Below are positions 1 through 8,922 of a stretch of DNA of 64,000 nucleotides, in pieces. This DNA is from Halorubrum sp. BOL3-1. GTDB lineage: Archaea; Halobacteriota; Halobacteria; Halobacteriales; Haloferacaceae. Under the pieces are notes generated by a model. The model searched no databases, was not told the origin of the DNA, and saw nothing but the letters and a program-made list of their open reading frames with translations. Each line of letters starts with the position of its first letter. The first letter of the stretch is position 1. The stretch spans positions 99,121 through 163,120 of the forward strand of contig NZ_CP034693.1 in NCBI RefSeq assembly GCF_004114375.1, in the 5' to 3' direction. A program made the position numbers and the translations under genes.

Positions 1-9
1 GAGGACTTC

Positions 10-2428
10 GTGGACAGCCTCGGCACTAGTGCTTCCGACGCCCACCTCGTTGAACGGGTTCTCGCAGGCGAGGAAACGCTCACGATCGACGCGCTAAGCA
101 ATCAGCCCGAGGAGTGGACTGAAGGGAATCTCATCTGGCCGTTGCTCGAGGCCGTCGGACTGAACCGTGAACCGGGTCGTCCCGCTAGCCAACGATCAGC
201 TGCTGGCACGACTCAACGGGAGGCCCCTGATTTCCGTCTGGTCGAACGCGGCGGTGAATTCGTTCTAATCGGGGAAAACAAGTCTCCGAACAAGATCGAA
301 CGTGCCGAACAGGAGCTCGTCGGCGACTATCTCTCAAACAAGGCCTGGCCTGACTACGGGATCGCCACTGATGGATTCGAGTGGGTAGTCTATCGTGCCG
401 AGCACGGAGGTGACTTCCTCGAATTCAGTGAGGTAGAGCGTGTGGACCTCCGACCAGTCATCAACGCTATTGCCCGTGACCTCGGGTACTTGGGGTCTGG
501 CAGTGTAGATGATGTCGATATCGAGGAGACGCTGGAAACGTTCGTCTCGGTGTTCAACCCGGAGGGCCTACACACGCTCCTGACCCAGACTGCTCCAAAA
601 GAATTCCGCGACACTCGGAGCGCGGACATCGAGGAGTTCTACGAGCTGTACATCGAACTGTTGTTCGGCGAGAGCGATGAACACGAGTACGACACGTGCC
701 TCCGTGATGACATCCAGGCTCCACCGACGGCAACTGAGGAGGACCAAGACCTGTTTGCTGTCACATTGATGAATCGGCTACTGTTCATCAAGTTCCTCGA
801 AACGCGTGATGTCCTCCCAGACGGCTTCCTGCGGACACTAGTGCGAGACTACGAAGACAATGCCGAGTCGATCCCCGGAACGCTCTACGAGGCGTATATC
901 AAGCCGCTGTTCTACGATCTGTTCAATACAGACGAAGGTGAGCGCCGTCCAAAACTCCGAACGGGCCGATACGCAGATGTGCCGTATCTGAACGGTGGGC
1001 TCTTCCGTGAAAACGTCCCGAACGAGTCGCAGTACAACCTCGTGGACCGGACGCTCCCGACGGTCATCGAGGACCTCATCGAGGGGCACCGGTTGGAGAT
1101 GAGCGGCCAGAACTTCGATCCGGCGATCCTCGGAAGCGTGTTCGAGAAGACGATCAACCACATCGGCGGCGAGGAAGGCCGCCAGAAAGAGATCGGCGCG
1201 TACTACACGCCCAACGACGTGACGCGCCATCTCTCCGAGCAGACGGTTGATCCGAAGGTGAAGGACCTCTTCATTGAGGCGTTCGTCAAGCACTCTGACG
1301 ACGACGCCGAGGAGTACGTCCGCAGCCAGATCGAGCAGACAGACCTCAGTGAGATCCTGCGGCACGTCGAAGACGGCGCAGCGATGTACGGTGCGAACCC
1401 GAGCGCGTTAGAGGACGTCCTCGACCGGCTCACAGACCTGACCATTCTCGACCCAGCGTGCGGCTCTGGGCACTTTCTGACGACAGCAATGGAAGAGCTC
1501 CACCAGGTACAACTCTCGCTCCTGCGTGGGCTCAACGGCGGCGAAGAGCCGTCGCCCCAGGAACGATACGACGCGAAGCAGGAGCTCGCACTCCACGCCA
1601 TCTACGGCGTCGACGTGGACGACGTCGCCGTCGAGATCGCGAAGCTTCGGATCTGGCTGAAGATCATTGAGGGGAACAGCTGGAACGAGGAGTTCGGACG
1701 GCTCCCCAACATCGATGTGAATATCGTCGCCGGCAACTCTCTCGTTGGCTTCCCGGTCAGGGGGGATGTACAGACACAGTTCGGGGCTATCGATGAGCGG
1801 CTCCCGACGCTCGCCAAAAAGCGCCGTGCCTACAAGTTCGAGAACAAGGGCACGCGCCAAGAGGTGATGGAACTCGAACAACGGATCCGCAAGGACCGTG
1901 ATGAGAAGTTCCTCCGAAACCTAACTCACACGTTTGAGTCGGAGGTGACCAGCGTTGAGGAGTTTGATGCCCTCGTTGGGTCGATCCCCGGCGGCGAGTT
2001 CCACCCGACCGTGCAGTCTGTGAAGGTTCAGCGGTGGGATGAAGACGGCGACACGATCGCCCTCTCTGAAGAAGACAAGGAACTGCTTGCTGATTCCGGG
2101 TTCGAGTGGCAAGAGTGGCGGAACACGAACAAGAGCGCGACACTCGACGTCGGGGAGCGCATCCAAAACGCCGGCGGCGCACGTGGCGAGCTCGCAGAAC
2201 ACCAAGACATCGTCGACGACCTCCGCCAGCTCCTCGACGCCGGGTTCATCTTCGACGCTGTCAACCGGCAGCCGACACGGTATGACCTCGACCATATCTC
2301 GGGGAAGCCGTTGCACTGGGACATCGAGTTCCCCGAGCTGCTCCCACTCGAGGAAGCCAACGGGATGCACCCCGAGATCGAGTTTGATATCGTCATCGGC
2401 AACCCGCCCTACGGCGATATCCTCAACC
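10..2428 (+). pseudogene. Eco57I-type restriction-modification protein, N-terminal part (split by IS)
   Basis: This is the N-terminal part of a combined restriction endonuclease and N6-adenine methyltransferase (type IIG/Eco57I-like). A PD-(D/E)xK-like nuclease region is visible near residues 73-91 (PDF, then GENK). The SAM-binding motif DPACGSG lies near residue 481 and the catalytic NPPY at residues 798-801. The reading frame is open from base 1; the GTG at 10 is only the first start codon visible, so the gene may begin upstream of the window. Eight codons after NPPY the frame runs into an IS and stops at 2439. Removing the IS and one 8-bp target copy rejoins it in frame with the segment ending at 4416, giving about 1152 residues. 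The protein is therefore disrupted by a recent insertion; the two halves are unlikely to restrict or methylate DNA. Confidence 0.9.
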
Positions 2429-3368
2429 GGCTGTGTTGAATCGCCATACGGCGGCAGGGTAGGTCGCTAAATCAAAGGAGCTGAAGCGGGAAACTGCGGT
2501 TGTCTATGACGCAAATCTCCCGCTTCATCGGGGAAGTTGTGCCGGTTGCTCAAAGAGTTACTGGCGATGGAGGCGAATCCGCCGCCCCGGAAGGCGGCGG
2601 CGGATTCGCCGACTACGCACTCGTTTCCCTCCACTGTCTGCGAATTTACCTCGACACATCCTATCGGATGACAATCGACCTACTCAAAGAGATGCCACAA
2701 ATAATTGGGGAGATCGGCCTTGACGCGGCCGATCTCCCCGTGCCGTCCACGTTGTGTAAGGCGTTCGACCGGATCAGTATGAGCGTCTGTCGAGTGCTGC
2801 TGCGCCAGTCGGCGCAGCTGCACGATCTCTCCGAACACGCCGCGATCGACGCCACATTCTACGAACGCTCAGCAGCGAGCCGCCACTACTGCCAGCGAAT
2901 CAGCTACCACGTTCAGAAGCTGAAAGTCACGAAACTCGTCGATACAGCGTCTCAAGCTGTCCTTGACGTTCACTGCTCAACCAACCGGGAAGGAAGTGAC
3001 GCAGATCTCGCTGAGCAGATCGCCCGCCGGAACGCGGGCGATCTGCGGTCTCTCGCTGCCGATAAGGGCTACGACAAGCAATCGCTCCGCGAAGGATTAC
3101 GCGATCTCAGTATCAGACCGCTGATCAAGCACCGCATCTTCGCACCGTACGACCACGCACACAACGCCAGAATCGACGATAACCGCTACAATCAGCGCTC
3201 TATGACCGAAACCGTGAACTCGGCTATGAAGCGCTCGCTCGGCTTCGCCGTGCGAGCGCGGTCGTGGTTCCGCGAGTTCCGTGAGATCGCTCTGATGTGT
3301 ATGGTCTACAACATCAAGCGCTTTGTCAAACAGTGAATCTCTACGCCTTACAGCGATTCAACACAGCC
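2429..3368 (+). mobile_element. IS5-family (ISH1-like group) insertion sequence, copy 1
   Basis: This is a complete 940-bp element. It has perfect 16-bp terminal inverted repeats, GGCTGTGTTGAATCGC at the left and its complement at 3353-3368. It is flanked by an 8-bp target duplication, CCTCAACC, at 2421-2428 and 3369-3376. An 8-bp duplication fits the ISH1-type group of the IS5 family. A second copy with the same transposase protein lies at 41140-42079, in the same orientation. The insertion destroys an Eco57I-type R-M gene. Confidence 0.95.
2506..3336 (+). CDS. IS5-family DDE transposase
   Basis: This transposase of 276 residues catalyses cut-and-paste movement of the IS. The ATG at 2506 is preferred; a TTG two codons upstream is also in frame. 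A plausible DDE set is D115 (AIDATF), an aspartate in ADKGYD (186 or 190), and E235 (MTETVNS), the usual order for IS5-type enzymes. The C-terminus runs to within 32 bp of the right inverted repeat, and the gene fills the element. The product is identical to that of the copy at 41217-42047, which points to recent transposition and a functional enzyme. A GC-rich palindrome encoding a glycine run (near residues 22-34) lies inside the coding sequence. Confidence 0.93.
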   Translation: MTQISRFIGEVVPVAQRVTGDGGESAAPEGGGGFADYALVSLHCLRIYLDTSYRMTIDLLKEMPQIIGEIGLDAADLPVPSTLCKAFDRISMSVCRVLLRQSAQLHDLSEHAAIDATFYERSAASRHYCQRISYHVQKLKVTKLVDTASQAVLDVHCSTNREGSDADLAEQIARRNAGDLRSLAADKGYDKQSLREGLRDLSIRPLIKHRIFAPYDHAHNARIDDNRYNQRSMTETVNSAMKRSLGFAVRARSWFREFREIALMCMVYNIKRFVKQ

Positions 3369-4416
3369 CCTCAACCAGAATGAGGAGATGTTCACCGCGC
3401 CGTACCTCACTGGGTCAGTAAACGATGTCTCAGCGCCGTTCGTCGAACGCCAGCTACAACTGACGGCCGAGCATGGCTACTTCGGGAACGTCACGACCCT
3501 CCGGCTGATCTATCAGTCGTCGCTTGAGGAGTTCCACGATCTTCTCCGTTCCACGCTCGATCCCGCACGTGTGGCCTGTTTCGGGATGTGGGGACGGGTC
3601 GGCGTCTTCGAAAACGCCCTGGTCCGTGTTGCGCTCCTTTCGGGGCAGAAGAACACAGAGACGACAGGGACCATCCACACAAGCGACTTCACCGTGTTCA
3701 ACCGAGACAACAGACAGCATCGCTTCGAGAGTCTCGAATACAGTCCGGTCGATGGCCTGATCCTCCGAGACCGGATCGGAGGTGACGGTTCTGGTGGCCC
3801 GCTGCTCCCGAAGATCGGCGGAGACGTGAAGAGAGACATCTTGCTACAGCTGAAAGGCTACTCCCACACCATCTTCGAGGACAAGTACGAACAGGATCCA
3901 ACCGGAGAGGACGAGCACCCTGTATGGCGGCGCGAGGGAGCGGGATACTGGATCAATCCGATGATGGAAGAGTTATACGAGGCACGTGAAGTTGAGCCGG
4001 TATTCTTTGAGTCAGAATTGGAGCAGAAGACGGCATTCTTAGTGCTGAACTCCTCGCTGTACTACGTCTATTGGATGACGTACGGGAATCAGCATCACCA
4101 CAATTGGACGCAGCTCTCGGCGTTCCCCTGGCCCGATGAATCCGTGGTGGAGGAGTACGAAGACGAGATTGTCGAACTCGCAGACACGCTCTGGTCGCAG
4201 ATGAAAGACGGATTCAGTGGATCGAGCTTCCGGATGACTCCACTCCGGCCGATCGTCGACGACATCGATGTGCTGATGGGTGAGTTGTACGACCTGACGG
4301 ACGAACAGGTTGTGTACACACAGAGCTATCTCACCGACCTCGGTGAGGGGAGTGCTCGGGCAGGGGGCGGCGATGAAGATCTCACCTACAGCCCGGTTGT
4401 TGCTGAGACGGATTAG
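3369..4416 (+). pseudogene. Eco57I-type restriction-modification protein, C-terminal part
   Basis: This is the continuation of the gene interrupted at 2428. With the IS removed, the frame reads GDILNQNEEMFTAPY, joining seamlessly. The segment carries the target-recognition and C-terminal region of type IIG enzymes, including the conserved closing signature GELYDLTDEQVV near 4280-4310. It has an ATG at 3388 but no catalytic methylase motif, so an independent product would be inactive as a methyltransferase. It ends at 4416. Confidence 0.85.
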
Positions 4417-4798
4417 TTGTATACCCCTTCCTCGGACACCATACGCTCTCACAGAGGCTGCTACCGCGGGGCAGTGTTGGTTAATTCCGGGTGTTGTAGT
4501 TAAGACCTCTCACCGGCACCACGAGCGCCCAGCGGTTGATCGCCTCCAAGAGCATCAGGCGTCATCGGGAGCGGACTCGGTGTCGTCTCGCTCGTCTGGA
4601 ACACACCCGAACTGTGAGGACCGGTGTCGACGTCGCCACAAGCGTCGCGAGAGGCAGAGTCGAGACCCTGCTCAACATAGAGGTACCGATCTCCAGACCG
4701 TGACGAGGTGGCGAGCAAGGAAGAGTTTTCCCGCGCCTTCACGCGCGCAAGGCCGGGCGAGCAGTGCGCCGGGGAGCGCTGCGAGAAAGGAGGTACAG
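4417..4798. other. Intergenic region, no convincing gene
   Basis: This stretch lies between the R-M remnant and the 3' end of the antitoxin gene. Two imperfect copies of a GTTGnnnTTAA-type sequence occur near 4478-4505 and resemble half-sites of the inverted repeats at 5798, 16792 and 30732. No protein with family character was recognised on either strand. Confidence 0.4.
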
Positions 4799-5326
4799 TC
4801 AGGCGGGAGCAGCGTCGTCAGCCGAGTGGGGCGTCGAGATCTCGAGACTGACCTCGATAGTGTCGTAGGGCACGAACGCGCGCTTCGCCCGGCCAGCCTG
4901 CTCGAAGTGGACAATGTCGTACTCGGCAAGCACTTGGAGGTCGTCATGGACGGTCTTGACGTCACGGTCGAGTCGGTCGGCCAGCTGGCGGATGCTGTCC
5001 GGACGCTCGGCCATGATGCTCCGGAGGAGCTCGACCCGACGGTCGGTGAGGAGCGCCCGGAGGTCACTCGGGTTCTGGAAGTTGATGACGTGCGGCACCT
5101 CTTCGCCGGCTTCCCAGCGGTCGAGCCGGTCGAGCGCCTCCTGGCGGTGCGCCTGTTCGGAGTCGGACGTGATCCGGAGCACCGAGGGGTAGTCTTCGAG
5201 GTCGCGGTCCTCAAGGAAGCCCGCCTCGGCTTCGACGTCGTCCATCACGATCTCCTCGTCACCGGGGTCGGTGCTGTTGATGTCGTCGGTGTCGTCGGGC
5301 GTGTTGGTGTTGGATTCGTCGGGCAT
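4799..5326 (-). CDS. Winged-helix HTH antitoxin/regulator (HVO_A0114-like)
   Basis: The protein has 175 residues. Its N-terminus is acidic and probably disordered (first 35 residues). A helix-turn-helix region follows at about residues 95-150, with RRVELLRSI, then SIRQLADRL, then KTVHDDLQVL, the classic ArsR/MarR-like pattern. It closely resembles haloarchaeal HVO_A0114-type putative DNA-binding proteins, which usually sit beside TumE-type toxins. It starts 6 bp after the end of the toxin gene, so the two are probably one transcript with toxin first. Its likely role is to bind the toxin and repress the promoter through the palindromic sites at 5646-5699. The pairing is visible here; the neutralising function is inferred from family context. 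Confidence 0.75.
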   Translation of the reverse strand: MPDESNTNTPDDTDDINSTDPGDEEIVMDDVEAEAGFLEDRDLEDYPSVLRITSDSEQAHRQEALDRLDRWEAGEEVPHVINFQNPSDLRALLTDRRVELLRSIMAERPDSIRQLADRLDRDVKTVHDDLQVLAEYDIVHFEQAGRAKRAFVPYDTIEVSLEISTPHSADDAAPA

Positions 5327-5332
5327 GGTGGG

Positions 5333-5632
5333 TCACCTCTTACGGCGGTCGTCCATCTCGGTGTGGAACTCCTGGATGTGGGCTTTGAGACCGGTGTACT
5401 CGATGTCGTCGTAGACGCCATCGGGCGTGTGGTAGTGGTGACGATCAACGTTGGGATGATCCGGGAAGTTGTCGAACCGCAGGAGGGTTCGACCATCTTC
5501 GGCCATGTACTGGAACCGGTACTTGACCCCCTCGGGGTAGTCGTCGCTTTTGGGGACCCCGGTCGCGATCATCTCGTACCGGGAGCCGTCGTCGAACGTA
5601 TCCTCGTCTTCGTAGATGACCGTCGATCCCAT
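5333..5632 (-). CDS. TumE-family toxin (DUF6516)
   Basis: This is a 99-residue protein with the conserved core of the DUF6516/TumE family: YRFQYM, then LLRFDN, PDHP and VDRHHYH at about residues 38-68. The histidine-rich RHHYH segment is the hallmark and probably the active region. Members form type II toxin-antitoxin pairs with an HTH protein, which matches the gene 6 bp downstream. The promoter is just upstream, with an AT-rich TATA-like element near 5664-5680 on the minus strand and GTTGGTGT repeats on both sides. It is intact as read. The exact molecular target of the haloarchaeal version is unknown to me. Confidence 0.78.
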   Translation of the reverse strand: MGSTVIYEDEDTFDDGSRYEMIATGVPKSDDYPEGVKYRFQYMAEDGRTLLRFDNFPDHPNVDRHHYHTPDGVYDDIEYTGLKAHIQEFHTEMDDRRKR

Positions 5633-5645
5633 CTATGCTACCTAT

Positions 5646-5699
5646 GTTGGTGTAACGGGTCAACATACAATAATCTTCCTGTTGGTGTCTGACACCAAC
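5646..5699. promoter_or_regulatory. Operator/promoter of the TumE-antitoxin operon
   Basis: A perfect 19-bp palindrome, GTTGGTGTCTGACACCAAC, occupies 5681-5699, and a further half-site GTTGGTGT lies at 5646-5653. Between them is an AT-rich stretch that would serve as the minus-strand TATA box for the toxin gene starting at 5632. This bracketing arrangement suits autorepression by the HTH antitoxin. Confidence 0.6.
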
Positions 5700-6172
5700 G
5701 AACCGGTGGCAGGCGTCAGTCCTTGCTATTCGGGGCGCTGGCGCTTACCACCTCGGCGGCCACGACCTCGATACCGACACCGGAAGCGTGGTGTGTTCTT
5801 AACCTACAATCTGCTGTCCCCCGACCAACTGTTGGTTAAGCTTCCTCGCTGTGAGGAATGGTTCGCAGAAGACAGCGTCAGAAGAGGCGGCGTTCCGGTG
5901 TCTCGGAGGTGTCGTCTTCGGGTGGGCTCCCCCGACTTATACCGGAGACATTTTTACTCGGAAGATTTATTACAACCCCCTCGCTCTCCGGGCTGTCTCA
6001 GTCACGGACGACGTCACCTGGAAAGAAGGGGCAGTCGCCCCATCGCTCTTCTCTCGACATCATCAGTACCCACCCGCTCGCAACCACTTGTAGTTCGGTA
6101 TTGTTCAAAGAGCAGTTGTCCTGATGAGTTGCTCGTGAACACAATTAACCCCTCAACGCGAGAATGTGAGTT
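5700..6172. other. Intergenic region with inverted repeat
   Basis: No gene is recognised here. An inverted repeat, CTTAACCTACAAT at 5798-5810 and ACTGTTGGTTAAG at 5828-5840, belongs to the same motif class as the sites at 16792-16834 and 30732-30774. The rest is featureless to the eye. Confidence 0.45.
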
Positions 6173-6340
6173 ATGGCCCCTGACGAGGAGGAACTGGTAG
6201 TAGTGAAAGAAGGTGAGATGCTTCCGGACGAGCGGGAGGTTATTGCCGAACGCATCGAGTTGCTTGAGGAAGCTGACGAAGGTGATTTCCTCACTGTCGA
6301 CGAGGTTGCGACAGAGCTCGAAATCGATCTTGACAGCTGA
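6173..6340 (+). CDS. Small acidic hypothetical protein
   Basis: This is a 55-residue ORF from an ATG at 6173. It is very acidic (many Glu/Asp), with a helical-looking centre (REVIAERIELLEEA) and a C-terminal segment (TVDEVATELEIDL) that could be a short HTH-like or antitoxin-like tail. No partner toxin follows. It may be an orphan antitoxin or a DNA-mimic-like plasmid protein; neither is established. The halophilic amino-acid composition is the main support that it is real. Confidence 0.45.
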   Translation: MAPDEEELVVVKEGEMLPDEREVIAERIELLEEADEGDFLTVDEVATELEIDLDS

Positions 6341-6583
6341 GTGTGTTGCGTCGGCAGATGGACCCATTCACTTTCGCACGTGACGGGCGAGCTGCGGGGA
6401 CTGATCGGTATCCCGAATCTGTTACCAGTAGATTTGTAGAAATAGGGACCGCGTCGCTCAGCTCAGAGGACACGGTTCGTGATGGTGACCGCAGCGCTCA
6501 GTGCGAAAACGAGATTATCAAACTGACAGAGGTGTTGCTCGTGATTATTGCGCTAATCGGGTCGAGCCACCAGGGTGAAGCTC

Positions 6584-6949
6584 TCAATAGTCTCCGGCAG
6601 AGTCGAACACGTCGGTGAAATCCTGAAGAATATCTTGTGACGACTTCCCATCAGCACGAGATGGGATTGGATCTTCCCAGCATTCGATCTCGAGTGTTTG
6701 TGCGTCCGATATCGGATGCGGATCAGTTGTCACATTGAGAATTGCCGTATGATAGATAGCAAGGAGTCGGTGATCATGGACACTAACGTGATCGATGCCA
6801 GCCCGATTCAGAACTGCTGGAATATCTGTGGGGCCAGAGAGAGATACCGAGACGGTTGGAGAATCCGGGTCACCCATACCATCGATTCTCAGACGGATAA
6901 ACCATCTGTGCTGGAGAGCCTCGAGATACTCGCGTTGATCGTTAGACAA
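6584..6949 (-). CDS. Hypothetical protein B (duplicated at 61469-61777)
   Basis: This protein of unknown function has a core, MGDPDSPTVSVSLSGPTD and onward, that is repeated at high similarity in the gene at 61469-61777. The start is uncertain. The in-frame TTG at 6949 (then SNDQREYLEAL) overlaps the 3' end of the preceding gene, and the synonymous character of differences from the second copy suggests this stretch is translated; otherwise the ATG at 6877 gives a 97-residue form. It includes the motif VSVHDHRLLAIYHTAILNVTT. It probably forms a two-gene unit with the 78-residue gene just upstream. Confidence 0.6.
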   Translation of the reverse strand: MSNDQREYLEALQHRWFIRLRIDGMGDPDSPTVSVSLSGPTDIPAVLNRAGIDHVSVHDHRLLAIYHTAILNVTTDPHPISDAQTLEIECWEDPIPSRADGKSSQDILQDFTDVFDSAGDY

Positions 6950-7178
6950 ACGCCTGCGTCCGCTCTGCTGTGTGCTTGCTGACGACCTCGGTGACACCCT
7001 CGCGATCAAGCATCGCTTTGTGGAGCGCTTCCTCGATTGTTCTCAGCTCGCTTATTTCGTCGGCATCGTCGATTCCTTCCTCCCATGCTTCGCGTTCACC
7101 GGGTCGGAAGACTCCACGGTCGTCGAGCGCGGCGACCAGCTCAGACAGATCCTCGGAATACGCAGACAACTGCGCCAT
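6942..7178 (-). CDS. Hypothetical protein A, 78 aa
   Basis: This is a small acidic helical protein (MAQLSAYSEDLSELVAAL, later EREAWEEGIDDADEI) of unknown function, immediately upstream of and overlapping protein B. A truncated, frameshifted remnant of its C-terminus (VVSKHTMERTQAF) survives at about 61335-61415, directly before the second copy of protein B, so A and B were duplicated as a unit. Size, pairing and overlap resemble a toxin-antitoxin or small regulatory pair, but no motif proves that. Confidence 0.6.
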   Translation of the reverse strand: MAQLSAYSEDLSELVAALDDRGVFRPGEREAWEEGIDDADEISELRTIEEALHKAMLDREGVTEVVSKHTAERTQAFV

Positions 7179-7399
7179 ATCCCATTTTCCATTCTGTATC
7201 TGGCTTAGGTCTTTCTTTCAGACTCGAATTCGTTCACTGTGATGTCCAGTGGAGTCCAGCAGACGATTAGTGAGCAGTACGTGAGAAAACTGGTCCCCCA
7301 ACTGGGTTGGTACTCTTGATCGGTAGCTCGAGAACACCCACGTCAGGGCCGACGTCGACCGTGGCGTGTCTCGCCTCCTCGTCACATCGCCGGACCGAC

Positions 7400-8392
7400 T
7401 CACCGGTCAGATCTCGAGCGCGTGTGATACGACTGTCCAGACTTGAACTCAGTGAGTTCCTCGATTCGGGATTCGAGCTCTTCGACTTCGTCGCGAAGTT
7501 GGTCGGCGTCGTCAGCATCGCTCGCCGCAAGCTGGTCTTTCAGCCCTTGGAGCCGTGTTTCCTTGCGATCTTCATCCACCTCGGCTTTCCGAACGTACTC
7601 GGTTTCTTCAGTCTCATAGACGTCGCTTTCGGCGACGTCGGTAACCTCAAGCGCATCGTCAACCTTCCCGCGGTCAACGCTCACCACCCGGTCACGGTCG
7701 ATCCCGGCTGCTTCAAGCGTGTCCAGCACTTTGTCGTCGTCTTTAAGCGAGCGGTTCGTCCGAGCAGTCCGCTGGACCGAGCCGTACGATCCCGAGACAG
7801 GCCGGTCGTGATGGAGTCGATCTAAGAGCGTGTCAGCAATCTCCTTGCGGAGGTCGTCGGCATTCCGTTGGACGTCCGAGAGCAGGGTATACAGGTCGAT
7901 GAGTACCCCTGTCTCCACCGCTTCAAGTGCTGTAACCTCGTGACGTTCCAGTGCGTCGACGAGCAAGAGCGCATCCGCGTAGACATCAAGATCGGGCTCT
8001 GTTCGCTCGTCGGGATCTGGGTCAGGAGGCGCGCCCTCATCAAGTAACAGTGAGGTGGTTGGCTCTTCGGTCTCGATAATCACACCTCGGTCGTCGTTCA
8101 CCTCGAATCGTGGATGGAGACTCAATACCGTCGGGTATGGATCCGCATCGGGTGGGAGCCGATCGAGGTCGAATCCGCCGGTAGAGTCGGATACCCGCCG
8201 ATATAGCGTCTCGAACTGGTCTTGCTGGAGCGGTCTCGACTCACCGTTGTCTGTGAACCTGATGATGACACGGTGTTCCTGAACACCAGTGATCTGAAAC
8301 CGGTCGTTCGAGAGTGGTGTCCGGAACGTGGCCCCTTCCGGAAGCTCATCTAACCGCTCAAGGAGATTATGCCAGCCAACCCGAAACGACAT
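7400..8392 (-). CDS. Conserved haloarchaeal protein, 330 aa (paralog of 30835-31827)
   Basis: A protein of 330 residues, nearly identical to the product of 30835-31827; that paralog fixes the start at the ATG at 8392 (MSFRVGWHNLLERL). The N-terminal 80 residues look like a small beta-rich domain (FRTPL, VIIRFTD). The centre has an acidic proline-rich linker (PPDPDPDERTEPD). The C-terminal 100 residues are strongly helical and probably coiled coil (DQLRDEVEELESRIEELTEF). Function is unknown. One copy lies beside orc1 in the other arm, so a role in plasmid replication or maintenance is possible but only inferred. Confidence 0.75.
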   Translation of the reverse strand: MSFRVGWHNLLERLDELPEGATFRTPLSNDRFQITGVQEHRVIIRFTDNGESRPLQQDQFETLYRRVSDSTGGFDLDRLPPDADPYPTVLSLHPRFEVNDDRGVIIETEEPTTSLLLDEGAPPDPDPDERTEPDLDVYADALLLVDALERHEVTALEAVETGVLIDLYTLLSDVQRNADDLRKEIADTLLDRLHHDRPVSGSYGSVQRTARTNRSLKDDDKVLDTLEAAGIDRDRVVSVDRGKVDDALEVTDVAESDVYETEETEYVRKAEVDEDRKETRLQGLKDQLAASDADDADQLRDEVEELESRIEELTEFKSGQSYHTRSRSDR

Positions 8393-8922
8393 ATTCGTAC
8401 TGAAACAGTCGGCGATTAAATGTTTGAGGTTGCTTACCACAGCTGTATCCGAGTGCGTGAACTCTCCGGTGAATTCACGGGACGGCGCTAACGTGAGACC
8501 CACAATAATTGCTAGTTACCCACTCTGGAGGCCGTAGGTCACCCAAATACGAATCCTGAGGCTACATGATAGTAATTAGAAATATGTCTGACGCTCGGCG
8601 TGAGTATTAAGACGGAGGCCGGCGCAACATCGCAGTATGCACGGCTAGGCGATGTCAATAATGGGGGTAAGATCCCCTGGTGGCAGCAGGGGCCGCTTGG
8701 GAAGGGACAGGATGGCACCTGTCCGAAGGATGTCTCGTATCCTTCTTTTCTTCCGAAGTGGTCTTAATGGTTGCGGTGGTGAGAGTCATCTCCGGCTTTC
8801 GCCGATAATCCCACCTGCTGTCTCTGAGACGGCCGATTACCGGATTTCGGCCGTAGCGTCGAGCACGTGCGCGGAGAGCGCACTATGCAGGACCACCCGG
8901 CTCATGGAGGTGTGCCAGCGGC
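8393..8922. other. Intergenic region between divergent genes, with hairpins
   Basis: No protein gene is recognised in these 530 bases. The segment 8660-8750 holds successive hairpins, listed separately. The remainder probably holds divergent promoters for the 330-residue gene and the 1069-residue gene. Confidence 0.4.
8660..8750 (+). ncRNA. Candidate structured RNA or regulatory leader
   Basis: Consecutive stems are visible. GGGG/CCCC forms around 8664-8678 or, alternatively, CCCCTG/CAGGGG at 8674-8692. GGACAGG/CCTGTCC is at 8705-8724 and GAAGGAT/ATCCTTC at 8725-8745, followed by a pyrimidine-rich TTCTTTTCTT that could end transcription in archaea. Back-to-back perfect stems are unusual here. 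It might be a small RNA or a 5' leader of the gene at 8923. Confidence 0.35.

Noticed and set aside
4310..5692. Long plus-strand ORF of 460 codons
   Set aside because: It runs antisense to the TumE/HTH pair, whose proteins have clear family motifs; the antisense product is a valine/arginine-rich artefact of GC-rich coding on the other strand.
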